Assembly (NCBI GenBank): GCA_023251805.1
Contig: JAHEYB010000010.1
Location: forward strand, 21,932 to 69,626
Direction: 5' to 3'
Origin: Bacteroidota bacterium
GTDB taxonomy: Bacteria; Bacteroidota; Bacteroidia; 2-12-FULL-35-15
Length of the DNA: 47,695 nucleotides
How positions within the stretch are numbered: the stretch's first letter is position 1; each line of letters begins with the position of its first letter. The position numbers and the translations under genes are program-made. The notes under the pieces are model-generated. The model was not told the origin of the DNA. It did no database searches and saw nothing but the letters and a program-made list of their open reading frames with translations. This document shows positions 32,667 to 38,913 of this stretch, piece after piece.

Positions 32667-34217
32667 ATGGAAAATAAGAGAGTACGATTACGTTTTGCAC
32701 CCAGCCCTACAGGTGGATTACACATGGGTGGAGTTCGAACTGCATTGTTTAGTTATTTGTATGCAAAAAAACATGGTGGAGATTTTATACTGCGTATTGA
32801 AGATACCGATCAAACCCGCTATGTAAAAGGCGCTGAAGAGTACATTATAGCTGCATTAAAATGGTGTGGAATCGAACCTAATGAAGGAGTTGGATTTGGT
32901 GATGGAAAATTTGCACCCTATCGCCAAAGCGAAAGAAAAGAGTTGGGAGTTTATGCGAAGTATGCGAAACAACTGATTGATAGTGGAAATGCGTATTACG
33001 CTTTTGATACAACAGAGGAGTTGGATGCTATGCGTAAGAGATTAGAAGCTGCTAAAGTTGTAGCTCCACAATACAATTCTGTGAGTCGTCAAAATATGCG
33101 TAATTCTTTAACGCTTTCTGAAGACGAAGTAAAAAAACTGTTGAATGCTGGAACAGCGCATGTAGTGCGATTAAAAGTTCCACGCAACGAAGAAATTCGT
33201 TTTCACGATATTATCCGTGGATGGGTTGTTGTGAATTCTACACAAGTGGATGATAAAGTTTTATTAAAAAGTGATGGAATGCCAACTTACCATTTGGCGC
33301 ATATTGTAGACGATATTGAAATGGAAGTTTCACATTGTGTTCGTGCTGAAGAATGGTTGCCATCTGCGCCAGCACATATTTTAATTTATAAATATTTAGG
33401 ACTAGAAGATAAAATGCCTTTGTTAGCACACCTTCCGCTGATTTTAAAAACAGATGGAAATGGGAAGTTATCAAAACGTGATAAGTCGGGAATTCCAATG
33501 TTCCCATTAGATTGGCATGATGAGCGTACTGGAGAAACATATACTGGTTATCGCGAAAATGGATTTTTCCCTGAAGCGTTTATTAATATGTTGGCGATGT
33601 TAGGATGGAATCCGGGAACAACTCAAGAAATATTTTCATTGGACGAATTGGTACAAGCTTTTTCGTTTGAACGTGTAAACAAATCGGGAGCAAAGTTTGA
33701 TCCTGAAAAAACAAAATGGTTCAATCAACAATATCTCCGAATGAAACCGAATAGTGAGCTTGCAGCATTGTTCATGCCGACTCTGGAAGAAAGCTTAAAA
33801 GGGACACAAGACGTAAGATACAAGAATCAAGAGTTTGTTGAGGGTGTTTGTAATTTAGTAAAAGAGAAAGCGCATTTTGTTTCTGAGTTTTGGGCAAATG
33901 GAAATTATTTTTTTATTGCTCCAACAACGTATGATGCTGATGTAATTAAAAAACGCTGGAACGAAAACAGTGCAACCTTTATTAAAGCAGTTGCTCAGGA
34001 TTTTAAAAACCTAAACACGTTTACTGCTGCCGAAACAGAAACAACATTTAAAGCAACAGCTGAAAAGCTAGGAATAAAAACCGGAGAAGTAATGCAACTG
34101 TTTCGTGTGTGTTTGAGTGGTGTTGGTGGCGGACCAATGTTATTTGAAATGGTGGAATTATTAGGAAAAGAGGAAGTGATTAAGAGGCTGGAAACAGCAC
34201 GTGCTAGTATCAAATAA
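32667..34217 (+). CDS. gltX: Glutamate--tRNA ligase
   Basis: The 516-residue class I aminoacyl-tRNA synthetase charges tRNA-Glu. The start MENKRVRLRFAPSPTGGLHM gives the HIGH-type motif (HMGG). The second catalytic motif is KLSKRDKSG (KMSKS type). RIEDTDQTR is a conserved substrate-binding block. The C-terminal half is the helical anticodon-binding domain. I chose ATG 32667 over an upstream in-frame start because the extra residues run through the hairpin and promoter. It has its own promoter; the next gene, folB, is 121 nt downstream after a repeat. Confidence 0.97.
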   Translation: MENKRVRLRFAPSPTGGLHMGGVRTALFSYLYAKKHGGDFILRIEDTDQTRYVKGAEEYIIAALKWCGIEPNEGVGFGDGKFAPYRQSERKELGVYAKYAKQLIDSGNAYYAFDTTEELDAMRKRLEAAKVVAPQYNSVSRQNMRNSLTLSEDEVKKLLNAGTAHVVRLKVPRNEEIRFHDIIRGWVVVNSTQVDDKVLLKSDGMPTYHLAHIVDDIEMEVSHCVRAEEWLPSAPAHILIYKYLGLEDKMPLLAHLPLILKTDGNGKLSKRDKSGIPMFPLDWHDERTGETYTGYRENGFFPEAFINMLAMLGWNPGTTQEIFSLDELVQAFSFERVNKSGAKFDPEKTKWFNQQYLRMKPNSELAALFMPTLEESLKGTQDVRYKNQEFVEGVCNLVKEKAHFVSEFWANGNYFFIAPTTYDADVIKKRWNENSATFIKAVAQDFKNLNTFTAAETETTFKATAEKLGIKTGEVMQLFRVCLSGVGGGPMLFEMVELLGKEEVIKRLETARASIK

Positions 34218-34246
34218 ATATTGTGGATTCAAACATCCTTTCAGCA

Positions 34247-34307
34247 AGGTCAATTCCCTCTTTTCCCATAGGGACTCCTTCGGAGGAAAGAGGGTTAGGG
34301 AGATTGA
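34247..34307. repeat. Long imperfect palindromic repeat between gltX and folB
   Basis: Left arm TCAATTCCCTCTTT and right arm AAAGAGGG with AGATTGA enclose ACTCCTTCGGAG, itself a hairpin. It combines the CCCTCTT/AAGAGGG and CTTCGGAG modules of other repeats in the window. Confidence 0.65.
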
Positions 34308-34338
34308 AGCAAATCATTAAAGAATCTAAATCATCATC

Positions 34339-34689
34339 ATGCACAAAATACTCGTACAAGGAATAAACATATATGCCTACCATGGTTGCTTGGTAGAAGA
34401 AGGCAAAATAGGGTGCAACTACATTGTTGATGTAATGATGGAAACCGATTTTACTGATGCCGCAAAAACGGATGATTTAAAAAAAACAATTGATTACGTT
34501 ATTGTGTATGATATTGTAAAAGCGCAAATGGCAATTCGCTCGAAGCTTATCGAACAAGTTGGACAACGCATTGTTGATGCGCTTAAAAAACAATTTACCT
34601 CTATTCAAAAATTAGAAGTAAAAGTAACAAAGCTCAATCCGCCTATGAATGGGAATGTTGAAAGGGTGTCAATTATAATTTCTGAGTAG
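34339..34689 (+). CDS. folB: Dihydroneopterin aldolase
   Basis: This enzyme cleaves 7,8-dihydroneopterin to 6-hydroxymethyl-dihydropterin and glycolaldehyde in folate synthesis. At 116 residues it has the usual length. It begins MHKILVQGINIYAYHGCLVE, with the YHGxxxEE active-site block. The catalytic lysine lies in KVTKLNPPMNG near residue 100. It forms a ring-shaped oligomer in the cytosol. No other folate genes are nearby. Stop at 34689, with a repeat straight after. Confidence 0.93.
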   Translation: MHKILVQGINIYAYHGCLVEEGKIGCNYIVDVMMETDFTDAAKTDDLKKTIDYVIVYDIVKAQMAIRSKLIEQVGQRIVDALKKQFTSIQKLEVKVTKLNPPMNGNVERVSIIISE

Positions 34690-34691
34690 TA

Positions 34692-34746
34692 TCAATTTCC
34701 CCTTTATTAAAGGGGGCTAGGTCCGAAGGACTCTTCGAAGGGGATT
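34692..34746. repeat. Palindromic repeat upstream of the CWC gene
   Basis: CCCCTTT (34699-34705) pairs with AAAGGGG (34709-34715), followed by GTCCGAAGGACTCTTCGAAG and GGGA. It ends 4 nt before the ATG at 34751 and thus supplies the gene's leader. Confidence 0.7.
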
Positions 34747-34750
34747 TTTT

Positions 34751-34927
34751 ATGTCCGCAAAAAAATGTTCAAAGTGTCAAACAAGTTTCGAATGCACTAA
34801 CAAAACAATGGGTTGTTGGTGCGAAGAAATTTTTATTGATATCGAAACGTTGAAAAAATTAAAATCGAAATTCGAAAACTGTTTGTGTCCGAATTGTTTA
34901 AAGGAGTTTTCAACAAAAAAAGAATGA
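34751..34927 (+). CDS. Small Cys-rich CWC-type protein
   Basis: The 58-residue ORF is MSAKKCSKCQTSFECTNKTM, then GCWCEEIFIDIETLKKLKSK and a tail with NCLCPNCLKEF. It contains nine cysteines in CxxC, CWC and CLCPNC arrangements, matching the small Cys_rich_CWC family, which probably binds zinc. Function unknown. The gene is preceded by a palindromic repeat, and its stop is 3 nt from the stop of the convergent lipoprotein gene. The short length means automatic calling may miss it. Confidence 0.82.
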   Translation: MSAKKCSKCQTSFECTNKTMGCWCEEIFIDIETLKKLKSKFENCLCPNCLKEFSTKKE

Positions 34928-34930
34928 ACT

Positions 34931-35788
34931 TTATTTCAGCTTATCAGTGGCCGTTCCAACCAAGCCCATTAATCCACTAATTCCTTTTTGAGAAGAGTTT
35001 TTTAACTCGTCCATAATAACAGAAGAAACAATTTTTGGCCAAAATAATGAAGAGTTTACATCGCCTCCTTTTGTTTCCGCTTCGGCAATAATTATTTTTA
35101 ATTCATCTCTTATTCCTTGCGGAACTGTTGGGTCTTCGCTCAATGTTTTTGCTTTTTTTAATCCTGTTTGTATGTCTCCCTTTTTTACATCAATCATCAC
35201 ATCAATTAATTTATACGGATATTCCACACCTGTCAACTGAGCAAACCCAGCAAAATGAAACTTGGCTGCATCATATTGCTCTTGTTGAACACAAACGGTT
35301 CCAATCAGCAAATGAAAAATCATCGTTTCTGTTTCCAGAAGGGCTTTATCGGGTCCTTTGGCCATCTGCGACATCCCTTTGTCGGATTCCTCTTTTGCTA
35401 AAGCTGTCCAGCCTTGTTGGTACATTGTGCAGGAATTGAGCATAGACACTAAAAACTTAAGGTTTTCGGTTGCTGCATTTTCTGATAAAATATCCGCTTC
35501 AGCAAAAGCAAATTCCGACTGATTGCTGATAGACCAGTAATACCCAAGCATTAAGCGAAAATAGGAGTCCTCCACTTTCCATCCTGCAGAATCAATTGTT
35601 TTGTTGTACCCCTCTGAAATAAAGGAGACCGATCCTTTTGACAAGAGTTTATATGTTTTGTATTTGAAAGAAGAACGTTGTTTTTCATACAGTTCTTTTT
35701 CAGTAGGTTCGCTACCACCACAAGCCGTAAAAAGCGTTGCCAACAATGAAATGGCAAGAAAGGAAAGAATTATTTTTTTAATCTTCAT
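34931..35788 (-). CDS. Lipoprotein with helical repeats
   Basis: The 285-residue product has a lipobox of FTAC (Cys23) in LATLFTACGGSEPTEKELYE. The rest is almost wholly alpha-helical. Paired helices with alternating small and aromatic residues (LLIGTVCVQQEQYDAAKFHF) resemble TPR-like repeats. The C-terminus contains GISGLMGLVGTATDKLK. No enzyme motif seen. It is a single gene in reverse orientation ahead of the tRNA-Cys region. No specific family recognised. Confidence 0.75.
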   Translation of the reverse strand: MKIKKIILSFLAISLLATLFTACGGSEPTEKELYEKQRSSFKYKTYKLLSKGSVSFISEGYNKTIDSAGWKVEDSYFRLMLGYYWSISNQSEFAFAEADILSENAATENLKFLVSMLNSCTMYQQGWTALAKEESDKGMSQMAKGPDKALLETETMIFHLLIGTVCVQQEQYDAAKFHFAGFAQLTGVEYPYKLIDVMIDVKKGDIQTGLKKAKTLSEDPTVPQGIRDELKIIIAEAETKGGDVNSSLFWPKIVSSVIMDELKNSSQKGISGLMGLVGTATDKLK

Positions 35789-35815
35789 ATATCAAATGTA
35801 ATAAAAATATTTTTT

Positions 35816-35823
35816 TACCTTTG
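35816..35823 (+). promoter_or_regulatory. -7 box upstream of the tRNA-Cys region
   Basis: TACCTTTGCG matches TAnnTTTG and lies 79 nt upstream of the intact tRNA, immediately before the tRNA 5' relic. No -33 TTG at the expected distance. Confidence 0.5.
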
Positions 35824-35834
35824 CGATAATTAAT

Positions 35835-35882
35835 ATTAGGTCCTGTGCCCGCCTTGGCGGGTAGGATGAGCGATCAAAAGCT
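35835..35882 (+). pseudogene. Decayed 5' half of a tRNA-Cys with a palindromic insert
   Basis: Bases 35835-35847 (ATTAGGTCCTGTG) are identical to 35898-35910 at the start of the intact tRNA. Bases 35862-35882 (TAGGATGAGCGATCAAAAGC plus T) match the intact D-arm/anticodon segment TAGGCTGAGCTCTGCAAAAG with a few changes. Between them, where the intact gene has its D-loop, sits CCCGCCTTGGCGGG, a palindromic repeat unit. The 3' half is absent here. Confidence 0.65.
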
Positions 35883-35901
35883 TTAAAAAAGATAATTATT
35901 A

Positions 35902-35972
35902 GGTCCTGTGGCCGAGTGGCTAGGCTGAGCTCTGCAAAAGCTCCTACTGCGGTTCGAATCCGCACGGGACCT
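35902..35972 (+). tRNA. tRNA-Cys (anticodon GCA)
   Basis: The 71-nt gene folds normally. The acceptor stem GGTCCTG pairs with CGGGACC with one G-U, and discriminator T follows. The anticodon loop is CTGCAAA, closed by GCT/AGC, giving anticodon GCA. The T-arm is TGCGG with TTCGAAT and CCGCA. The CCA end is not encoded. The last 16 nt plus 6 downstream nt are repeated exactly at 36133-36154. Confidence 0.95.
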
Positions 35973-35978
35973 CGATAA

Positions 35979-36102
35979 GATTTGATTCCATTCGCTTTTC
36001 GCGAATGGAATTTTCTTTTTAGAATAAGACAGCAAAGCCTTTTCAGCTTTAGCTGGTGAAATACTAAAAAGAAAATCGGCATGGATATGCCGGAATCAAA
36101 TC
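35979..36102 (+). ncRNA. Candidate structured RNA downstream of tRNA-Cys
   Basis: Nested perfect helices: P1 GATTTGATTCC (35979-35989) with GGAATCAAATC (36092-36102); P2 ATTCGC (35990-35995) with GCGAAT (36001-36006); P3 ATTTTCTTTTTAG (36010-36022) with CTAAAAAGAAAAT (36064-36076), holding a CAGC/GCTG hairpin; P4 CGGCAT (36077-36082) with ATGCCG (36087-36092). The 3' strand of P3 and P4 are contiguous. Transcription from the tRNA promoter to the terminator at 36163 would include it. In an alternative fold P2 extends to 11 bp and, with its T-run, ends the tRNA transcript. Whether it is a functional RNA is unproven. Confidence 0.42.
35985..36020 (+). terminator. Possible terminator of tRNA-Cys (alternative fold)
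   Basis: ATTCCATTCGC (35985-35995) pairs with GCGAATGGAAT (36001-36011), 5-nt loop, followed by a T-rich run at 36011-36020. It is mutually exclusive with P1 of the structured RNA. Confidence 0.55.
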
Positions 36103-36162
36103 TGTGACTCAGGGCACACCCTAAGGAACTATAATCCGCACGGGACCTCGATAAAATTAAAG

Positions 36163-36191
36163 GTCGCCCCCAAAGGGCGGCTTTTTATTTT
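36163..36191 (+). terminator. Terminator downstream of the tRNA-Cys direct repeat
   Basis: GTCGCCC (36163-36169) pairs with GGGCGGC (36175-36181) with one G-T pair; TTTTTATTTT follows. Confidence 0.75.
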
Positions 36192-36405
36192 AGGAGAATG
36201 GTCGTCAAACCTTGCTTGAAAGGGCGTTCAAAAAAATAAAAGAAATGCCAAAGGCCAAGGCCTTTGTTTTCTGAATTCTAAGCAATTCACCTGCTTGTTT
36301 GCCCTTCTAACCTTTCATAATTCCTCAATCAACGAATTTTTAAAAAAACTCAGTAGCTAAATCGTAAAATCTGATAGCTAAATTTTTTATACCAAGGAGG
36401 TCAAA
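36192..36405. other. Spacer before the DoxX gene
   Basis: It contains the palindrome CAAAGGCC (36249-36256) with GGCCTTTG (36259-36266), a two-copy TAGCTAAAT direct repeat near 36353 and 36375, and no ORF I can support. No clear -7 box for the DoxX gene is seen. Confidence 0.5.
36394..36401 (+). promoter_or_regulatory. Canonical Shine-Dalgarno of the DoxX gene
   Basis: AAGGAGGT ends 4 nt before the ATG at 36406. Genes elsewhere in this window lack such a motif, as is usual in Bacteroidota, so this one stands out. Confidence 0.75.
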
Positions 36406-36834
36406 ATGAACTCAATTAATAAAATAACTTCATGGGGCGATAGCCATCATGCAGGTTGGATGGATATTTTTCGTGTTGTTTTAGGAGGATATCTCTTTTA
36501 CAAAGGGGTTATTTTTGGTAAGCATCCGCAGGAAATTTATGAATTAATAAATGAAAGTTCTTTAAGCTTGTTTTCCTTTTTTCTAATTCAATGCATCCCT
36601 CTTGTGCATTTGGCTGGAGGGTTGATGATTGCTATTGGCTTACAAACAAGATGGGCAATAATCTTTCAAATTCCCATTGTTGCTGGCGCCATTTTATTGC
36701 ACTTATTTTCAGCAACACCATTAGATATTTATGCAGCGTTGATACCCACTGTTATTGTTTTTGCAGGCTTAATGATTTTCCTAATGTTTGGATCAGGAAC
36801 ATATTCTGCGGATAAATATTTCGAAGAAAATTAG
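36406..36834 (+). CDS. DoxX family membrane protein
   Basis: The 142-residue product has four membrane segments (about residues 20-36, 50-68, 72-100 and 108-128). The opening WMDIFRVVLGGYLFYKGVIF matches the DoxX pattern of an Arg in the first helix followed by F-x-x-G. GWRVDDC-like text occurs only in another frame, and the +1 reading is not coding. DoxX proteins are small inner-membrane proteins linked to quinone or thiosulfate redox reactions or to oxidative stress. The gene lies between two tRNA-Cys 3' relics, has a strong Shine-Dalgarno, and may be cargo of a former tRNA-integrated element. Confidence 0.72.
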   Translation: MNSINKITSWGDSHHAGWMDIFRVVLGGYLFYKGVIFGKHPQEIYELINESSLSLFSFFLIQCIPLVHLAGGLMIAIGLQTRWAIIFQIPIVAGAILLHLFSATPLDIYAALIPTVIVFAGLMIFLMFGSGTYSADKYFEEN

Positions 36835-36925
36835 TTTATAACTGATTCTCTTTTAGTCACTGTTTCAATTTAACCCCAGAACCATATTCAACTATTTAAC
36901 TATCAGTTAGGCAGTGACTTGATTT

Positions 36926-36962
36926 GTGACTCTGGGCGATTATTTAATCTGTACAGAACCTC
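36926..36962 (+). pseudogene. Decayed third copy of the tRNA-Cys 3' flank
   Basis: GTGACTCTGGGC (36926-36937) differs by one base from GTGACTCAGGGC at 36104-36115. AATCTGTACAGAACCTC (36946-36962) matches the tRNA 3' segment AATCCGCACGGGACCTC in 13 of 17 bases, all four differences being transitions. Order and strand are the same as in the upstream copy. Confidence 0.5.
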
Positions 36963-36973
36963 AAAATAGAAAA

Positions 36974-37009
36974 TCCCTGTACAAAAATAATTTGTACAGG
37001 GACTTTTTT
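36974..37009. terminator. Bidirectional terminator between the DoxX gene and the 37037 gene
   Basis: Perfect 12-bp stem TCCCTGTACAAA (36974-36985) with TTTGTACAGGGA (36991-37002), 5-nt loop, T-run at 37004-37009 on the plus strand and an A-rich tract at 36963-36973 for the minus strand. Confidence 0.85.
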
Positions 37010-37036
37010 ATAAAAATATATTTTCTACGATCGCTT

Positions 37037-37342
37037 TTAGAAATCAGTCATAACAGCCACAAGTGAGTTGGGTTGAATTTCTAAATATTCACGCATAATC
37101 TTCATATATGCTTCTAATTCTCCCTCTGCATGACACACCATATTATCCCCATGATTTAAATGCGCTTGAAGAGCATTCATTGAAACAGATATTTCGTGAC
37201 AATTAGAAGGGTTTCCCGGAGGCGTGTGGCAAACGGTAACTTTGTTTAGACTAGTGCTTGCTTTGAATCCTAAAAACAAAACGGATGATAATAAAACGAT
37301 TGCAACTGCAAGTAAATAATTGATTTTTTGAAAATTTTTCAT
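37037..37342 (-). CDS. Small secreted protein with CHxPPG...AHLxHGD motif
   Basis: The start at 37342 (MKNFQKINYLLAVAIVLLSS) gives a signal-like helix and 101 residues; the longer reading adds a segment without signal character. VTVCHTPPGNPSNCHEISVS followed by MNALQAHLNHGD is a recognised small module found in many secreted bacterial proteins, with paired Cys/His residues that may bind metal. After it there is an unusual C-terminal helix (EGELEAYMKIMREYLEI). Function unknown. Has a -7 box TACTTTTGC at 37364-37371. Confidence 0.75.
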   Translation of the reverse strand: MKNFQKINYLLAVAIVLLSSVLFLGFKASTSLNKVTVCHTPPGNPSNCHEISVSMNALQAHLNHGDNMVCHAEGELEAYMKIMREYLEIQPNSLVAVMTDF

Positions 37343-37363
37343 GTTGTTTGTTTTAATTTTGTG

Positions 37364-37371
37364 CAAAAGTA
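37364..37371 (-). promoter_or_regulatory. -7 box of the 37037-37342 gene
   Basis: On the minus strand TACTTTTGC matches TAnnTTTG, 21 nt before the ATG. No -33 TTG at the expected place. Confidence 0.5.
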
Positions 37372-37475
37372 GTAGATAAGACAGCTGAATCCTACGATTT
37401 AACAAGTTTTTTTGTCGACAAACACACAACATGTTGAAAATCAGTCAATTATTTTCTATCGGATTGGTTAAATCC

Positions 37476-38861
37476 TCACATTTTTATTATTTTTTTTGTT
37501 TGAATTTCTTTGCCAATTTTAATATTTACCAAATATATTCCACTTCTATAGTCCTTCCCAAAAGAAAAAGAAGGGTTTATAAGCTCCTTTTGTTCTATTA
37601 ATTTTCCGGTATAATCATATACCGAAATAACAGCGCCTCCCGTAGAAATATCAACTTTAAACTCATTTGCAGACGGGTTTGGATAAACTGTAACTATATT
37701 TTCCGGCTCCGATTCATTAATTTCTGTTGTTAAACATGTTGCACCGGTTGCCACTTTTAAATATGATTGCATAAAACTTGGTAGCGATAAGGCTCCATTT
37801 ACTCCCATAAATCCAGGATCAAGATCATAGCCGTTTTCTACATAATTACAACCACTCCCGGCAACATCGGGATTGTTAATTACCCCCAAATAAGAGGTGC
37901 CAAAAGAGCGAGCTAAATATATTTTACCATTGGGGCCTAATTGTAAACCATACAAATCATCCGTTGCGCTTAATGGTGTTTTTGATGCCAATATCAAGGG
38001 CAATGTTGCAAGTGAAATATTAAATTGCGCCAGCTTACAAGAAACAAAATAGCTTGTAACATATAAAAAATTTCCGCTCTTAGAAAATTCCACACCATAA
38101 ACATTGTCACTCATATTGATTGTCATTGGATTGGAAACAATACCTGTAGTTAAGTTAAAATCAAACAACTCTACAATGTCTTGATACCCCACCGCACAAG
38201 CCAGTCGGTCGCCACAATTATTAAATTTTAATTGTCCGTATGTGTTTTGAATAACACTCGTATTGTGAACGGCTCCAACACCGGTAATCACAGGAGGCAT
38301 TATACCAGATGTGGTTAAGTGATAAGAAAAAAACTGGTTCGTTCCCCACTTATGTGTTACAATCCAAATTCCATTTGCTCCATCTCGCACTGCTGCAATT
38401 TTTTCGGTAATGCTATCCGTCAGTAAAATGTTTTTGTTGGCAACCATCACATTTCCCAAGCCCCCATTTAAAGTCATATCAACAATAGAGTAACGAAAAT
38501 CTCCTGCACCATCCGCTCCTGCAGTAAAAATATAATACTGTGAAGACGATGAAGGAGAAGGAACAATTAGTGCTGATTGGGTAGTTGAAATGTCCCCCAT
38601 CAGCCCAGAACCATTCGACATAACCGTTTTTGTAGAATCGTAAACATCTACACCATTTGTAAAAAACTTCAGCTTTCCAGTAGCATCCGCCACGGCAGCC
38701 GTCCCTTCTGACGTATACATTGGACTTGTCATTAAAACAGGCGAGCCGCTATTAAAATCAAGTGCTGCACCACTTCCGAAAAACCACTTATTGGCTTCGT
38801 TCTGGGCAACTGCAGTTACGCTGATTGCGGAAATAAAAAGTAGGGTCGATATTTTCTTCAT
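37476..38861 (-). CDS. Secreted beta-propeller protein with T9SS type A sorting domain
   Basis: The 461-residue product has a signal peptide (MKKISTLLFISAISVTAVAQ). Residues about 22-370 form propeller-type blades: KWFFGSGAALDFNSGSPVLM and later FSKSGNFLYVTSYF and GLQLGPNGKIYLARSFG are repeated WD-like or YVTN-like units. TVYPNPSANEFKVDIST to GIYLVNIKIGKEIQTKKIIK at the C-terminus is a type A sorting domain. The product is a T9SS cargo, probably surface-associated. No enzyme residues are seen. It is the upstream neighbour of a CHxPPG protein on the same strand. Confidence 0.85.
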   Translation of the reverse strand: MKKISTLLFISAISVTAVAQNEANKWFFGSGAALDFNSGSPVLMTSPMYTSEGTAAVADATGKLKFFTNGVDVYDSTKTVMSNGSGLMGDISTTQSALIVPSPSSSSQYYIFTAGADGAGDFRYSIVDMTLNGGLGNVMVANKNILLTDSITEKIAAVRDGANGIWIVTHKWGTNQFFSYHLTTSGIMPPVITGVGAVHNTSVIQNTYGQLKFNNCGDRLACAVGYQDIVELFDFNLTTGIVSNPMTINMSDNVYGVEFSKSGNFLYVTSYFVSCKLAQFNISLATLPLILASKTPLSATDDLYGLQLGPNGKIYLARSFGTSYLGVINNPDVAGSGCNYVENGYDLDPGFMGVNGALSLPSFMQSYLKVATGATCLTTEINESEPENIVTVYPNPSANEFKVDISTGGAVISVYDYTGKLIEQKELINPSFSFGKDYRSGIYLVNIKIGKEIQTKKIIKM

Positions 38862-38913
38862 GGGTTTGATTTTGAGTAGAATAAATTTAATAAAAAAATA
38901 TCAATTAACAAGT

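Larger units (their letters stand above)
35957..36154. repeat. 22-bp exact direct repeat of the tRNA-Cys 3' end
   Basis: Copy 1 is 35957-35978 (T-arm and acceptor end of the tRNA plus TCGATAA-type flank). Copy 2 is 36133-36154, identical over 22 bp and offset by 176 bp. The pattern equals the attL/attR signature of elements that integrate into tRNA 3' ends. No integrase gene is present in the window. Confidence 0.75.

Noticed and set aside
35792-36082. Minus-strand ORF across the tRNA-Cys
   Set aside because: It runs antisense through the intact tRNA, the relic and the hairpins, and has no family resemblance.
36249-36266. CAAAGGCC/GGCCTTTG palindrome as a terminator
   Set aside because: The loop is only 2 nt in the perfect form and the following T-run is short; the terminator at 36163-36191 already ends transcription upstream.
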